NCBI GenBank assembly: GCA_938074205.1
Contig: CALJES010000008.1
Span: 62,001-126,000, forward strand
Direction: 5' to 3'
Origin: an uncultured bacterium
GTDB taxonomy: Bacteria; Armatimonadota; UBA5829
Length of the DNA stretch: 64,000 bases
In this document: positions 54,314-62,317 of the stretch, in pieces
Position numbering within the stretch: the first letter of the stretch is position 1
Layout: the number at the start of each line of letters is the position of its first letter
Notes under the pieces: generated by a model
What the model saw: only the letters and a program-made list of their open reading frames with translations
Told to the model about the DNA's origin: nothing
Databases searched by the model: none
Made by a program: the position numbers and the translations under genes

Positions 54314-55726
54314 TCACCAATCCACGTTATTGACCAATAGAGTGCCTGCTTTTCGGCAACGCACAACCCAATTATCGTAGTTCTCGCCCGGCGAAGGATT
54401 CTGCGGATTGGGTACGTGCGCTTCCTGAAACACCTTCTCCGCTCGGCTGACTACATCGGACTTATCAGTTGACAAATCTCGCTCTTGCAAGGGATCCTCT
54501 TCGGCGTTGTAAACTTCGATGCGGCTTGACGGATTCGGCCTGTAAACCCACCAAGGACCTAAACGCGCCGCTTGTTGGTTACCGAACTCCCAGTAGAAGT
54601 AATCGTGCTGCCGTTGCTCAGTTTCGCACCCGAAAAGAGTCGGAACGATTGATATACCGTCGCACCTTGCCGGTATGCTCGCGTTGGCAATTTCAACTGC
54701 TGTCGGCAGAAAGTCCCAGAAAGCCCATGGTTGATTACTCACTACGCCTGCCTCTATTCGACCGGGCCACCACGCTATTGCTGGAACCCGGACTCCGCCC
54801 TGATAGAGATTTCCCTTTTCACCCCTAAAGGGTCCTCTATGATGAAACACCTCATCCAGTGACGGATTCTTGGCTGCGCCGCCAACGCTGTAGCCATTAT
54901 CCGTAGTAAAGAATACCAGTGTGTCCTGCTCGAGCTCGAGTTCTCTAAGCACCTTCAACAGATTGCCTATGGCCGCATCCATACGCGTAATCATAGCCGC
55001 ATATACGCGATGGACGAGAGGCCAGGGTTTATCCTTGTACTCGCCAAGCTCCGGAACCTCGTGCACACCGTGCGGGATTGTATAGGCGAGATACAAGAAG
55101 AATGGTCGGTGCGCGTTCCTGCGCACGAAGTCAAGAGATTTTTCTGCATATAGGTCAAACGAATACTTCGGGTGGGGTCCTGCACAACCGTTTGGTATAA
55201 TTTGGCCGAACTGGTCGTATTCATTAGGCTTCAGGTGATCGTGCCCAAAGTTATCCGGAATCTCTACCTTCTCATAGTTGTGGTATAGGAATGGGGGGTA
55301 GTAGTTGTGAGCATGGCGTTGGTTCAGGTAACCGAAGAACTCATCAAACCCTTTGTTGTTCGGCAGACCAGGCTGCCCAGGCACGGATAATCCCCACTTG
55401 CCGAATACCCCTGTAGCATAGCCGGCATCGCGTAGAACCTGTGCGACCGTTACGTCTGCCTCGGTCAGACAGGGTCTGTATAAGCCTCCCTCAAATCGGA
55501 CCATGTTGTCACGAACACTCGCGTGACCCGTGTGCAAACCTTGCATTAAGCAAGACCGAGAAGGTGCACAAACAGTAGAGCCGCTGTAGCAGCTTGTGAA
55601 CCTCATACCTTCTGCAGCCAGCCGGTCAATGTTGGGAGTCAATATGAGCTTCTGTCCATAACAGCCCAGATCGCCCCAGCTGAGATCGTCTGCCATGATC
55701 CAGATGATGTTCGGCTTCCGAGTCAT
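54314..55726 (-). CDS. Sulfatase without signal peptide
   Basis: 470 residues. It begins MTRKPNIIWIMADDLSWGDL with metal-binding Asp residues, and the modification site TVCAPSRSCLMQG holds the Cys that becomes formylglycine. Further motifs are ATGVFGKWGLSVPG with the conserved Lys, FFLYLAYTIPHG and VFFTTDNGYSVGG with metal Asp and Asn. Sulfatases release sulfate from esters on sugars or small molecules. No signal peptide is visible, so it is likely cytoplasmic, like the NIF3 proteins on each side. It overlaps the upstream NIF3 gene by 4 nt and is followed after 6 nt by the second NIF3 gene. The maturation enzyme that makes formylglycine is not in the window. Confidence 0.93.
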   Translation of the reverse strand: MTRKPNIIWIMADDLSWGDLGCYGQKLILTPNIDRLAAEGMRFTSCYSGSTVCAPSRSCLMQGLHTGHASVRDNMVRFEGGLYRPCLTEADVTVAQVLRDAGYATGVFGKWGLSVPGQPGLPNNKGFDEFFGYLNQRHAHNYYPPFLYHNYEKVEIPDNFGHDHLKPNEYDQFGQIIPNGCAGPHPKYSFDLYAEKSLDFVRRNAHRPFFLYLAYTIPHGVHEVPELGEYKDKPWPLVHRVYAAMITRMDAAIGNLLKVLRELELEQDTLVFFTTDNGYSVGGAAKNPSLDEVFHHRGPFRGEKGNLYQGGVRVPAIAWWPGRIEAGVVSNQPWAFWDFLPTAVEIANASIPARCDGISIVPTLFGCETEQRQHDYFYWEFGNQQAARLGPWWVYRPNPSSRIEVYNAEEDPLQERDLSTDKSDVVSRAEKVFQEAHVPNPQNPSPGENYDNWVVRCRKAGTLLVNNVDW

Positions 55727-56505
55727 TTCACCACTCTATACATGCAACCTTGGGGTATGAACTCTGTCTTGACTGGCATGAATTGCTCAGCGATATACGC
55801 TGCCAGGTTTCGCAAACCCGGTTCCTCAGACGAAGCGTGATTCACAATTATGAGCGGCGTGCCTGTTTCAAGAGCCCAAGCACCTGTGTACCAATATCGC
55901 GTGCCGTCATCCGTGCCGATAATTACGTCGGCGCCAAGATCGATCATATCCCGTACTCGTATGATTGCACCGCAACCTATTCCCACCTTGGATACTGCCT
56001 TTTCTGGATCTCCCACCATTTCGACCCAGGGCTGGCCTACGTACTCCGTTGCCGCTGCCACGTGTTTGGCAAGCTCTCCAAGCGTCCGAGCAGGCGACTC
56101 GTGAACAGCAGTAAACTGAGCCGACGCGACGCGACGCCCCAATCCCAAGAGTTTCGCCCAAGAGTCCACGATGCCTATCTCGGGCATCTGGTCCCAAACA
56201 TCGTGACATCGATATATGACTAGACCGTTATCGAGAATAAACAGTTTTTTCGCCGCTGCCTGTGGGTCTGAGAAGATAGAGTCCGAGTCCTCTCTGTGGC
56301 GATAAAATGTCGGCTCGTGGGTAACAAACAGATTGCACCCGCGCTTGACAGCTTCTTTGAGTGCGTCTGTGCGCGACTGCCAAGCTACTGCAATGCCGGT
56401 GACTTCCGTCCCGGGATCCCCAATGATGAACCGATCAACAGTGTTCTCCCAGTCCACCCATGTGCCTATCTTTTTCATATGATTGTGCAGGTCGATAGCT
56501 TTCAC
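55723..56505 (-). CDS. NIF3/DUF34-family dinuclear-metal protein (copy 2)
   Basis: 260 residues and clearly related to the copy at 53.5 kb. Both start with HxxKMGTWV or HMKKIGTWVDW and share metal sites: LFVTHEPTFYRHRED near residue 60, VIYRCHDVWDQMPEIGIVDS near 97, VGIGCGAI near 175 and LIIVNHASSEEPGLRNLAAY near 220. The copies differ mainly in the loop after the THE motif. Overlaps of 4 nt with the sulfatase (55723-55726) and with the glycosidase (56502-56505) show tight translational coupling. Two divergent paralogues kept within one cluster suggest separate roles, or a heteromeric complex. It is cytoplasmic by appearance. Confidence 0.88.
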   Translation of the reverse strand: MKAIDLHNHMKKIGTWVDWENTVDRFIIGDPGTEVTGIAVAWQSRTDALKEAVKRGCNLFVTHEPTFYRHREDSDSIFSDPQAAAKKLFILDNGLVIYRCHDVWDQMPEIGIVDSWAKLLGLGRRVASAQFTAVHESPARTLGELAKHVAAATEYVGQPWVEMVGDPEKAVSKVGIGCGAIIRVRDMIDLGADVIIGTDDGTRYWYTGAWALETGTPLIIVNHASSEEPGLRNLAAYIAEQFMPVKTEFIPQGCMYRVVK

Positions 56506-57857
56506 TGAGCACCTCCGCTAACATATAAGACCCAGTCATCAGTCGCTGTCGGCTTCGTAAATGAGACCAGCTCACCACCGCCGACGTGCTTCGTCAACAT
56601 CCATTCTCCACTCCTCGGATCATAAATGCGTGCAATCGCATTATCACGAAGCGCTTTCAGATCCAAAGCGACGGTGTTGTCACTCAGAACATATACCACG
56701 TACTCCTTACCAGGGTTCGCAAGACACGAGTTGACATCGGAGTTGCTGACCAGCTCGTGATGCGGCGTGGCTTCCCAAAAATGCATTCCGGACTCTCTGA
56801 TGAAACGTAGAAGCTTGCCGTAGTACTCTCGTATGTTCGGGTCTACTCCACGACGCCAATAACCTCCGAACCCGCCCCAACCGGCTGCTCCTCCGACAAA
56901 GGAGTACCATGCAGCTCTGCGCAAGTCATCTGCACTTGCCGTCATGAGTTTCGAACCGTCAGGATCAAGCCAAAACGGCACACCTTTGCCCACATTCTTT
57001 TCCAGAATTCGCTTGACGTCCGCAGGCGTATTGGGTCCGTGATCAGAAAAACCGTCCGCATTCAGGGCAAGCCTACCGCCGTTTTGAGTGATAGCTTTCC
57101 GCGTGCGAGACTTCACATAATCTATCACTGCCTCGTTCCAGCAACTGTCCGACCCCAGAAGCTCGTTCCCAACTTCGAAAAATACGTTGTCGAAATCCTT
57201 GGTGAACTGTATGGCACGGTCTACGATGCGGCGTTGGTACATTCCCACGCCTCGGTTGTTTAGGAACTCATCAACTCTATAGAACTCTCCAGACTCGTCC
57301 GCGTTGCCATCGCGGTTGAGGTCCAGATCGCCGTAGAAGTTTCGCACCTGATTCTTAAGGTTCCAATAAGAATTGATCCAACGGTGCTGCTCATTGCCTC
57401 CTCTGATATCTACACCATCAAACAAGCACACATGCAAGTACACACCACATTGCTTCGCCAGTCTCGCGTGATACCTCAGCCCGTTCCAGAAACGGTCATC
57501 CCACTTGTCGAGATCGACTTTGCCGTTGACATAGCGAAAAGGTACCGGAGTCGGATTTCGCTCCCAATACTGAGTGCCCTTGCCGCCGAGGGCATTGATT
57601 CCAAGGCTAAGGCGCAAGTAGTTCAAACCATACTTAGCACCTTCAATAATCATATCAATATAGCGTTGCGGCGAATCGTTATAGTATCCGGGAGCCACTG
57701 ATGCCCAACAGTACGCACCCACAAAGAAAAACGGTTTGCCGGATCCGTCCTGAAAATATCGTCGAGAAGAGTGGACAGTAATGTCACCTGAACTACAGGA
57801 CTCCTGAAATACGACCGCGCACACTCCGGTAATAACGATCATTAGAATCAAGCGCAC
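56502..57857 (-). CDS. Secreted TIM-barrel glycosidase with C-terminal beta-sandwich
   Basis: 451 residues. A signal peptide (MRLILMIVITGVCAVVFQES, with a Cys near residue 21 that may be lipidated) starts it. The TIM barrel covers about 35-360, with FFVGAYCWASVAPGYYNDSP, YGLNYLRLSLGIN and VYLHVCLFDGVD. The likely acid/base Glu sits in VFFEVGNELLG near residue 235, as in clan GH-A. The second Glu is less clear. A small beta-sandwich (about 375-451: VVYVLSDNTVALDLKAL, ARIYDPRSGEWML) resembles the putative collagen-binding domain of DUF4038/GH140-like enzymes. It would cut a polysaccharide backbone or side chain outside the cytoplasm. It overlaps NIF3 copy 2 by 4 nt, and the upstream gene ends 20 nt before it. 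Confidence 0.85.
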   Translation of the reverse strand: MRLILMIVITGVCAVVFQESCSSGDITVHSSRRYFQDGSGKPFFFVGAYCWASVAPGYYNDSPQRYIDMIIEGAKYGLNYLRLSLGINALGGKGTQYWERNPTPVPFRYVNGKVDLDKWDDRFWNGLRYHARLAKQCGVYLHVCLFDGVDIRGGNEQHRWINSYWNLKNQVRNFYGDLDLNRDGNADESGEFYRVDEFLNNRGVGMYQRRIVDRAIQFTKDFDNVFFEVGNELLGSDSCWNEAVIDYVKSRTRKAITQNGGRLALNADGFSDHGPNTPADVKRILEKNVGKGVPFWLDPDGSKLMTASADDLRRAAWYSFVGGAAGWGGFGGYWRRGVDPNIREYYGKLLRFIRESGMHFWEATPHHELVSNSDVNSCLANPGKEYVVYVLSDNTVALDLKALRDNAIARIYDPRSGEWMLTKHVGGGELVSFTKPTATDDWVLYVSGGAQ

Positions 57858-57877
57858 TTTTCACAGCCTCCCAAGCA

Positions 57878-59206
57878 TCAAAACGGAGCATCGGACCCGC
57901 CGATATGGGCACCACCAGGTAGGTTCGACACAAAAGTCTCCGCGATGTGCCTCAACTCAGCCACTATATGCGGGTAATCTTCTGCTTGGTCTACGCATTC
58001 CCTGATGTCGAGCTGCAGGTTGTAGAGCTCGGGTTTGGGTAGTGTTTGGTTATCGCGACCGAGGTGCAGTTTCCATCTCCCCAACCGTACTGCTTGCAAG
58101 GCATTGGTGACGAAATAGAAGAACGGTTTGTCGGGCAGACGTGCACCAGGCATCGTCAACAGTTTACTTATGTCGCGGCCGTCAATGACCCTGTCTGAGG
58201 CTACCCTGCCACCCGCCAGAGCAACCAGTGTTGGAAAGAGATCAAGGTTAGTCGCCTGCTGATGGCAGACAATGCCCGCCGGAATAAGACCGGGGCAGTA
58301 GGCAACAAACGGCACTCTTACGCCACCCTCGAAGACCTGCCCTTTCTTTCCGCGCAGTATCCCGGCCGACCCTAAATTGGGCCCGTTGTCGCTGGTGAAC
58401 ATAACCACCGTATTACGCTCCAACCCAAGTTCGCGCAACACGTCGACTATCTGACCTACCCCCCAATCAATGCATTCCACCGCGTCACCATATAGACCGC
58501 CTTTAGACTTGCCCCGAAACCTTTCGGAAGCCGATACCGGATTGTGTGGCATGTTGTGGGCTAGATACACGAAGAAAGGCTTGTTCTTGTTTCGTCGTAT
58601 GAACTGTACCGCTTCAGACGTATATCTTTCCGTCAAAGTCTCTTGGACAGCAGGTTGCTCGATGATTTCTTCGTTGCGCATCAGAGGACAGTTGGGCCTG
58701 CCATCCACTCTGTCCCCCATATTGTTCGAATAAGGTATGCCAAAATAATAGTCAAAACCATGGCGCGTCGGCAGGTATTGAGGAAGGTGTCCAAGATGCC
58801 ACTTGCCGACAAGTGCGGTTGCATATCCGAGGCTCTTTAGCATTTCAGCTATAGTTTGTTCATCTTCCGGTATGCCTGTGGTGTTCACGGGACCCAACAC
58901 TCTGGTTAGTCCAGAACGAATCGCATAGCGACCAGTAAGTAATCCCGTCCTGGAGGGCGTGCAGACCGGCGCACACGTGTCGAAGTCGGTGAACTTAACC
59001 CCTCCGGCAGCCAGTCGATCGACATTGGGCGTTCGAATCGTGGGAGAGCCGTAGCATGAAAGGTCGCCGTAGCCGAGATCATCGCAGTTTATAAGAACGA
59101 AGTTTAGCCGCCGCGACGAGCGATTTGCAGCGAGTGTTGAATGAGCCACAAGAACGCTCGCGAGGGCTCCTCGCAGGAAAGTTCTTCTGCTTATCAAAAT
59201 ATCCAC
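57878..59206 (-). CDS. Secreted sulfatase with Tat-type signal
   Basis: 442 residues. The N-terminus ISRRTFLRGALASVLVAHST is a twin-arginine signal, so the enzyme is exported folded. The metal Asp pair is in NFVLINCDDLGYGDLSCYG, the formylglycine site in VCTPSRTGLLTGR, the Lys motif in ALVGKWHLGHLPQYLP, the His in FFVYLAHNMPHNP and the later metal site in MFTSDNGPNLGS. This is a type I (S1) sulfatase with all key residues. It probably removes sulfate from extracellular polysaccharide, in contrast to the two signal-less sulfatases of the cluster. It starts 44 nt after the next sulfatase gene upstream and is followed by the glycosidase after 20 nt. Confidence 0.94.
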   Translation of the reverse strand: MDILISRRTFLRGALASVLVAHSTLAANRSSRRLNFVLINCDDLGYGDLSCYGSPTIRTPNVDRLAAGGVKFTDFDTCAPVCTPSRTGLLTGRYAIRSGLTRVLGPVNTTGIPEDEQTIAEMLKSLGYATALVGKWHLGHLPQYLPTRHGFDYYFGIPYSNNMGDRVDGRPNCPLMRNEEIIEQPAVQETLTERYTSEAVQFIRRNKNKPFFVYLAHNMPHNPVSASERFRGKSKGGLYGDAVECIDWGVGQIVDVLRELGLERNTVVMFTSDNGPNLGSAGILRGKKGQVFEGGVRVPFVAYCPGLIPAGIVCHQQATNLDLFPTLVALAGGRVASDRVIDGRDISKLLTMPGARLPDKPFFYFVTNALQAVRLGRWKLHLGRDNQTLPKPELYNLQLDIRECVDQAEDYPHIVAELRHIAETFVSNLPGGAHIGGSDAPF

Positions 59207-59250
59207 GAAGGCTACTCCCCTCTCTCAAAATGAAATGGCAGGACACGTAT

Positions 59251-60624
59251 CTACTTTCCCGATTTGGCCGCTTTTCTTTCCGCCAGTACCGCGTCGAAAG
59301 GATCCCCCTGCCAGTGGGGTTTGGATTTTTGCTCTTCGAGCCACTGATTCATCCAATAGTCTCTGCATTCGCACACGATATCTTCACGCTGGCGCGCGAT
59401 GTTGGTTGTTTGGTACGGATCTTTAACCATGTCATAGAGCTCGATTTCTTCAATGGGATAACCGATATTGTCGAACGTTTGGATGAACAAGTGGGTCTTG
59501 GTTCGAACGGCTCTCTGCACAGTATAAAGCGCGTGTCCCCACACTAAACGGTCGCGTTCCTTTTTTGCAGGCTCGCCACGGAGCTGAGGTGCGAACGAGA
59601 TGCCGTCCCAATCTTCAGGTATCTCGGCGCCCAAGAGCTCACATAATGTTGGGCTGAGATCAATGTTGTATAGCATAGAACTGCACCGTGTCCCTGCTTT
59701 GGTAACACCCGGCCACTTGATGATAAGCGGAATGTGATGAATGCACTCATCGGCATTCACGTGATCGGAATATATGCCGTGCTCACCGAACGCATCGCCG
59801 TGGTCGGAGGTAATGATGACTGCGGTCTCGTCCAGCAGTCCACGATCCGCCAGATAGTTCAATACGATTCCTACGTGGTAATCGACATAGGCGATCGCTG
59901 CGTCGTAGCCGGTTACCATGCGCTCAAAGTCTTTGCGGGACCGTATAGCATCGGGCATCAGCGGTACTGGACTTTTCCCGTTTACAAACTGTGCCAGTGC
60001 TGTAAAGGGCCCCTTTATCTCCTGGTGCCGACGTATTGCGTCCTCATCGGGCCAGGGTTGGGTGACGGGATAGTGTTTGAAACGATCAGCCCAAGACGCT
60101 TCCATCTTGTATACGCGATGGGTGTCCCAGTAGTTTATGTGGAGAATATAGTTGTCACGATCAGCACTGTGGCCCAACCAACGCATCAACGGCTCGTGGA
60201 TTTCAGGAGCTACCTCCCCTCCCGCCTTGAGATTTGGTGTATGGAACTCTGCCCACCCGCACTCGAACCAGAACATATTGTGGCGGTCGGCAAAGTTCGA
60301 AAAGCTCACCGGATATGCGTTCACCCTGCGAAGCCTGCGCATTAACATCTCGTTATCAGGCTGAGGTCCGCCGTAATTCCGCGTTCGGATATAGAACTTC
60401 GCCCCAGCTCCAACGTTCGAGACTACACCGTTCCTAACGCCGAAGCGGCCGGAAGACCAATTCATTCGCGACGGCAGACAAGGCGAGTCAGCGCAGTAGT
60501 ACCGGTCAAAGACAACGCCTTGCTTTGCCACTGCATCTATGTTGGGCGAGGTTGGACGATTGTAACCGTAGCAACCGAGATGATCCGGGCGCAAACAATC
60601 TATGTCGAAGACAACTATTCTCAT
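59251..60624 (-). CDS. Sulfatase without signal peptide (first gene of the cluster)
   Basis: 457 residues. It begins MRIVVFDIDCLRPDHLGCYG with the metal Asp residues. The formylglycine site is in SPCLPSRMNWSSGRF. Other motifs are FWFECGWAEFHTP, NYILHINYWDTHRVY with the metal-site and substrate residues, and VIITSDHGDAFGEHGIYSDH. The N-terminus has no signal peptide, so this enzyme should be cytoplasmic. It resembles choline-sulfatase-like or heparan-type S1 enzymes, but the subfamily is not certain. It is the first gene of a leftward cluster of six that ends at 53.5 kb. It is divergent from the aroA-like gene, with the promoters between them. Confidence 0.93.
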   Translation of the reverse strand: MRIVVFDIDCLRPDHLGCYGYNRPTSPNIDAVAKQGVVFDRYYCADSPCLPSRMNWSSGRFGVRNGVVSNVGAGAKFYIRTRNYGGPQPDNEMLMRRLRRVNAYPVSFSNFADRHNMFWFECGWAEFHTPNLKAGGEVAPEIHEPLMRWLGHSADRDNYILHINYWDTHRVYKMEASWADRFKHYPVTQPWPDEDAIRRHQEIKGPFTALAQFVNGKSPVPLMPDAIRSRKDFERMVTGYDAAIAYVDYHVGIVLNYLADRGLLDETAVIITSDHGDAFGEHGIYSDHVNADECIHHIPLIIKWPGVTKAGTRCSSMLYNIDLSPTLCELLGAEIPEDWDGISFAPQLRGEPAKKERDRLVWGHALYTVQRAVRTKTHLFIQTFDNIGYPIEEIELYDMVKDPYQTTNIARQREDIVCECRDYWMNQWLEEQKSKPHWQGDPFDAVLAERKAAKSGK

Positions 60625-60928
60625 TAGGGTTTGACCTCGCTTTTTGCACTTATGACATGGTCTAAGTGTGGTTCAGCCAAGTCCAAAGTTTTGTATATTC
60701 TAATTTTATGAGCTTAGCCCACTATCTCCTTCACCTGGGTCGTTCAGGCCTCTTGAAAAATGGAAAGCACAAGCCCAAATGGGTTGCCACGCTGCAGCCT
60801 GGATCAACCATGGATCGTGCGTGAGCCTTCGCCAGAGCCCGAGAATGCACTGGATGAGGTTGACAAATACGAACAAACTCCGGTATGGTTAAGAAAGTGT
60901 GTAGGTTGAGGAGACTATCTCACCAGCA
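60625..60928. other. Divergent intergenic region of sulfatase cluster and aroA-like gene; no gene seen
   Basis: 304 bases with no coding signal. It must hold the leftward promoter for the sulfatase cluster and the rightward one for aroA. The rightward promoter is visible at 60860. No clear leftward promoter stands out. Confidence 0.5.
60860..60889 (+). promoter_or_regulatory. Candidate sigma-70 promoter of the aroA-like gene
   Basis: A perfect TTGACA (60860-60865) is followed after 18 bases by TATGGT (60884-60889). The start codon lies 39 bases further. Confidence 0.5.
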
Positions 60929-62203
60929 ATGAGATTCGTCGTTCGAAAGTCCAAACTGCAGGGCAGCGTTCGGATTCCCGGATCCAAATCTCACACCATA
61001 AGAGCAGTCGCTATCGCGGCGCTGGCTGAAGGCACGTCTCGCATTCGCAATCCTCTCATAGCAGAAGACACGCTCGCTGCGGTGCATGCCTATCGGCTTT
61101 TCGGCTCTGACATAGCTTGCAGCGAAGATTGTTGGGTAGTCGGCGGGGTGTCAGGGCAGCCCTGCACTCCGGAAAACGTAATTGACGTCGGCAACTCCGG
61201 TACCACGCTTTACATAGCGACCGGCAGCGCTGCGCTTGTGGCAGGAACGACCGTCCTAACGGGCGACGATCAAATACGAAGACGCCCTGCGGGCCCTCTG
61301 ATCCGCACCATTAACCAGTTGGGAGCCGCTGCTGAATCTACTCGCGGCAACGACAAACCGCCAATTGTAGTTCGCGGCCCGATGCACGGTGGCACCGCCG
61401 AGTTGGACGGCAGTCAGACGTCGCAATACTTGACTAGCCTTCTGATAAACTGCCCCCTCGTGGCGCAAGACACTGTGCTGAAGGTCTACAATCTCGTCGA
61501 GAAACCATACATCGATATGACGCTCTCCTGGTTGGCGGAGCAAAACATACACGTAGACAGAAGCGGTTACGAAGAGTTTCGCATCCGCGGAGGACAGAAG
61601 TACTTAGCGTTCGACAAGCAAATCCCTGCCGACTTCAGCTCGGCCACCTTCTTTCTGTGCGCCGCAGCTATAACCGGTTCTGAACTGACACTACTTGGTC
61701 TGGATCCGAAAGACACCCAGGGCGACAAGCGAGTAGTCGAAACGATAGCTAAGATGGGAGCGCAGGTTGAATGGCTTGAAGATGGACTGCGCGTCAAGGG
61801 CGGGGATCTCGCCGGCGGAGCTTTTGATCTCAGCGATACGCCCGATGCTTTGCCGGCTCTTGCTGTTACTGCGTGCTTTGCTGAGGGTGAAACGCGGCTG
61901 GTGAACGTTGGCCAAGCCAGGTTGAAGGAGACCGACCGTATCAGCGTTATGCGCAACGAGCTGTCCAAAATGGGAGCCGATATCGAAGAGCTGCCAGACG
62001 GGTTAGTTGTGAGGCACAGTCGACTTCAGGCGGCACATGTAGATGGCCATCGGGATCATCGAGTAGTTATGGCTCTTTCCTTGGCAGGTTTGGCTTGTGA
62101 AGGAGAAACAGTCATCGAGGGCGCCGAGGCGGTCGCGGTAACGTTTCCAACGTTCGCAGATTTGATGAGAAGCGTCGGCGGAGAAGTGGGGATTGAGGAG
62201 TAA
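60929..62203 (+). CDS. aroA: EPSP synthase (3-phosphoshikimate 1-carboxyvinyltransferase)-like, divergent
   Basis: 424 residues, whole EPSP-synthase fold from PGSKSHTIRAVAIAALAEG to VTFPTFADLMRSVG. The family transfers enolpyruvyl from PEP to shikimate-3-phosphate. Kept residues include Lys and Arg in SKSHTIR, RRRPAGPL, TSQYLTSLLI, DTPDALPAL (catalytic Asp), ARLKETDRIS and DHRVVMALSL. Changed residues are more telling. The near-invariant Arg after NSGTT-(M) (R100 of E. coli) is Tyr (NSGTTLYIATG). The phosphate-binding Ser before PY (S197) is Glu (VEKPYIDMT). Either this is a working shikimate enzyme of an odd lineage or it uses another acceptor. The aroC-like gene follows after 114 nt. Confidence 0.85.
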   Translation: MRFVVRKSKLQGSVRIPGSKSHTIRAVAIAALAEGTSRIRNPLIAEDTLAAVHAYRLFGSDIACSEDCWVVGGVSGQPCTPENVIDVGNSGTTLYIATGSAALVAGTTVLTGDDQIRRRPAGPLIRTINQLGAAAESTRGNDKPPIVVRGPMHGGTAELDGSQTSQYLTSLLINCPLVAQDTVLKVYNLVEKPYIDMTLSWLAEQNIHVDRSGYEEFRIRGGQKYLAFDKQIPADFSSATFFLCAAAITGSELTLLGLDPKDTQGDKRVVETIAKMGAQVEWLEDGLRVKGGDLAGGAFDLSDTPDALPALAVTACFAEGETRLVNVGQARLKETDRISVMRNELSKMGADIEELPDGLVVRHSRLQAAHVDGHRDHRVVMALSLAGLACEGETVIEGAEAVAVTFPTFADLMRSVGGEVGIEE

Positions 62204-62225
62204 CTGGCAATACCAGCCTCCGGGT

Positions 62226-62292
62226 ATCAGCTTCCGACTGTTGGCTGCTAAGGCTGACAGCCGTAAGCTGATGACGAACCGTCAGAAGCTGA
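62226..62292 (+). promoter_or_regulatory. Nested repeats in the aroA-aroC spacer, possible attenuator
   Basis: ATCAGCTT (62226-62233) pairs with AAGCTGAT (62265-62272) around a nested GGCTG/CAGCC stem. The same 5' segment (TCAGCTTCCGAC, 62227-62238) can instead pair with GTCAGAAGCTGA (62281-62292) at 11 of 12 positions. The two helices cannot form together. The second lies just before the aroC ribosome site. Confidence 0.4.
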
Positions 62293-62317
62293 AAGCCAAA
62301 CAAGAGGAGGTATCCAA

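Noticed and set aside
59734-60345. 203-residue antisense frame in the sulfatase gene, and similar ones at 41630-42232, 33256-33864 and 26321-26911
   Set aside because: They are mirror frames of strongly supported genes, and their translations show no domain.
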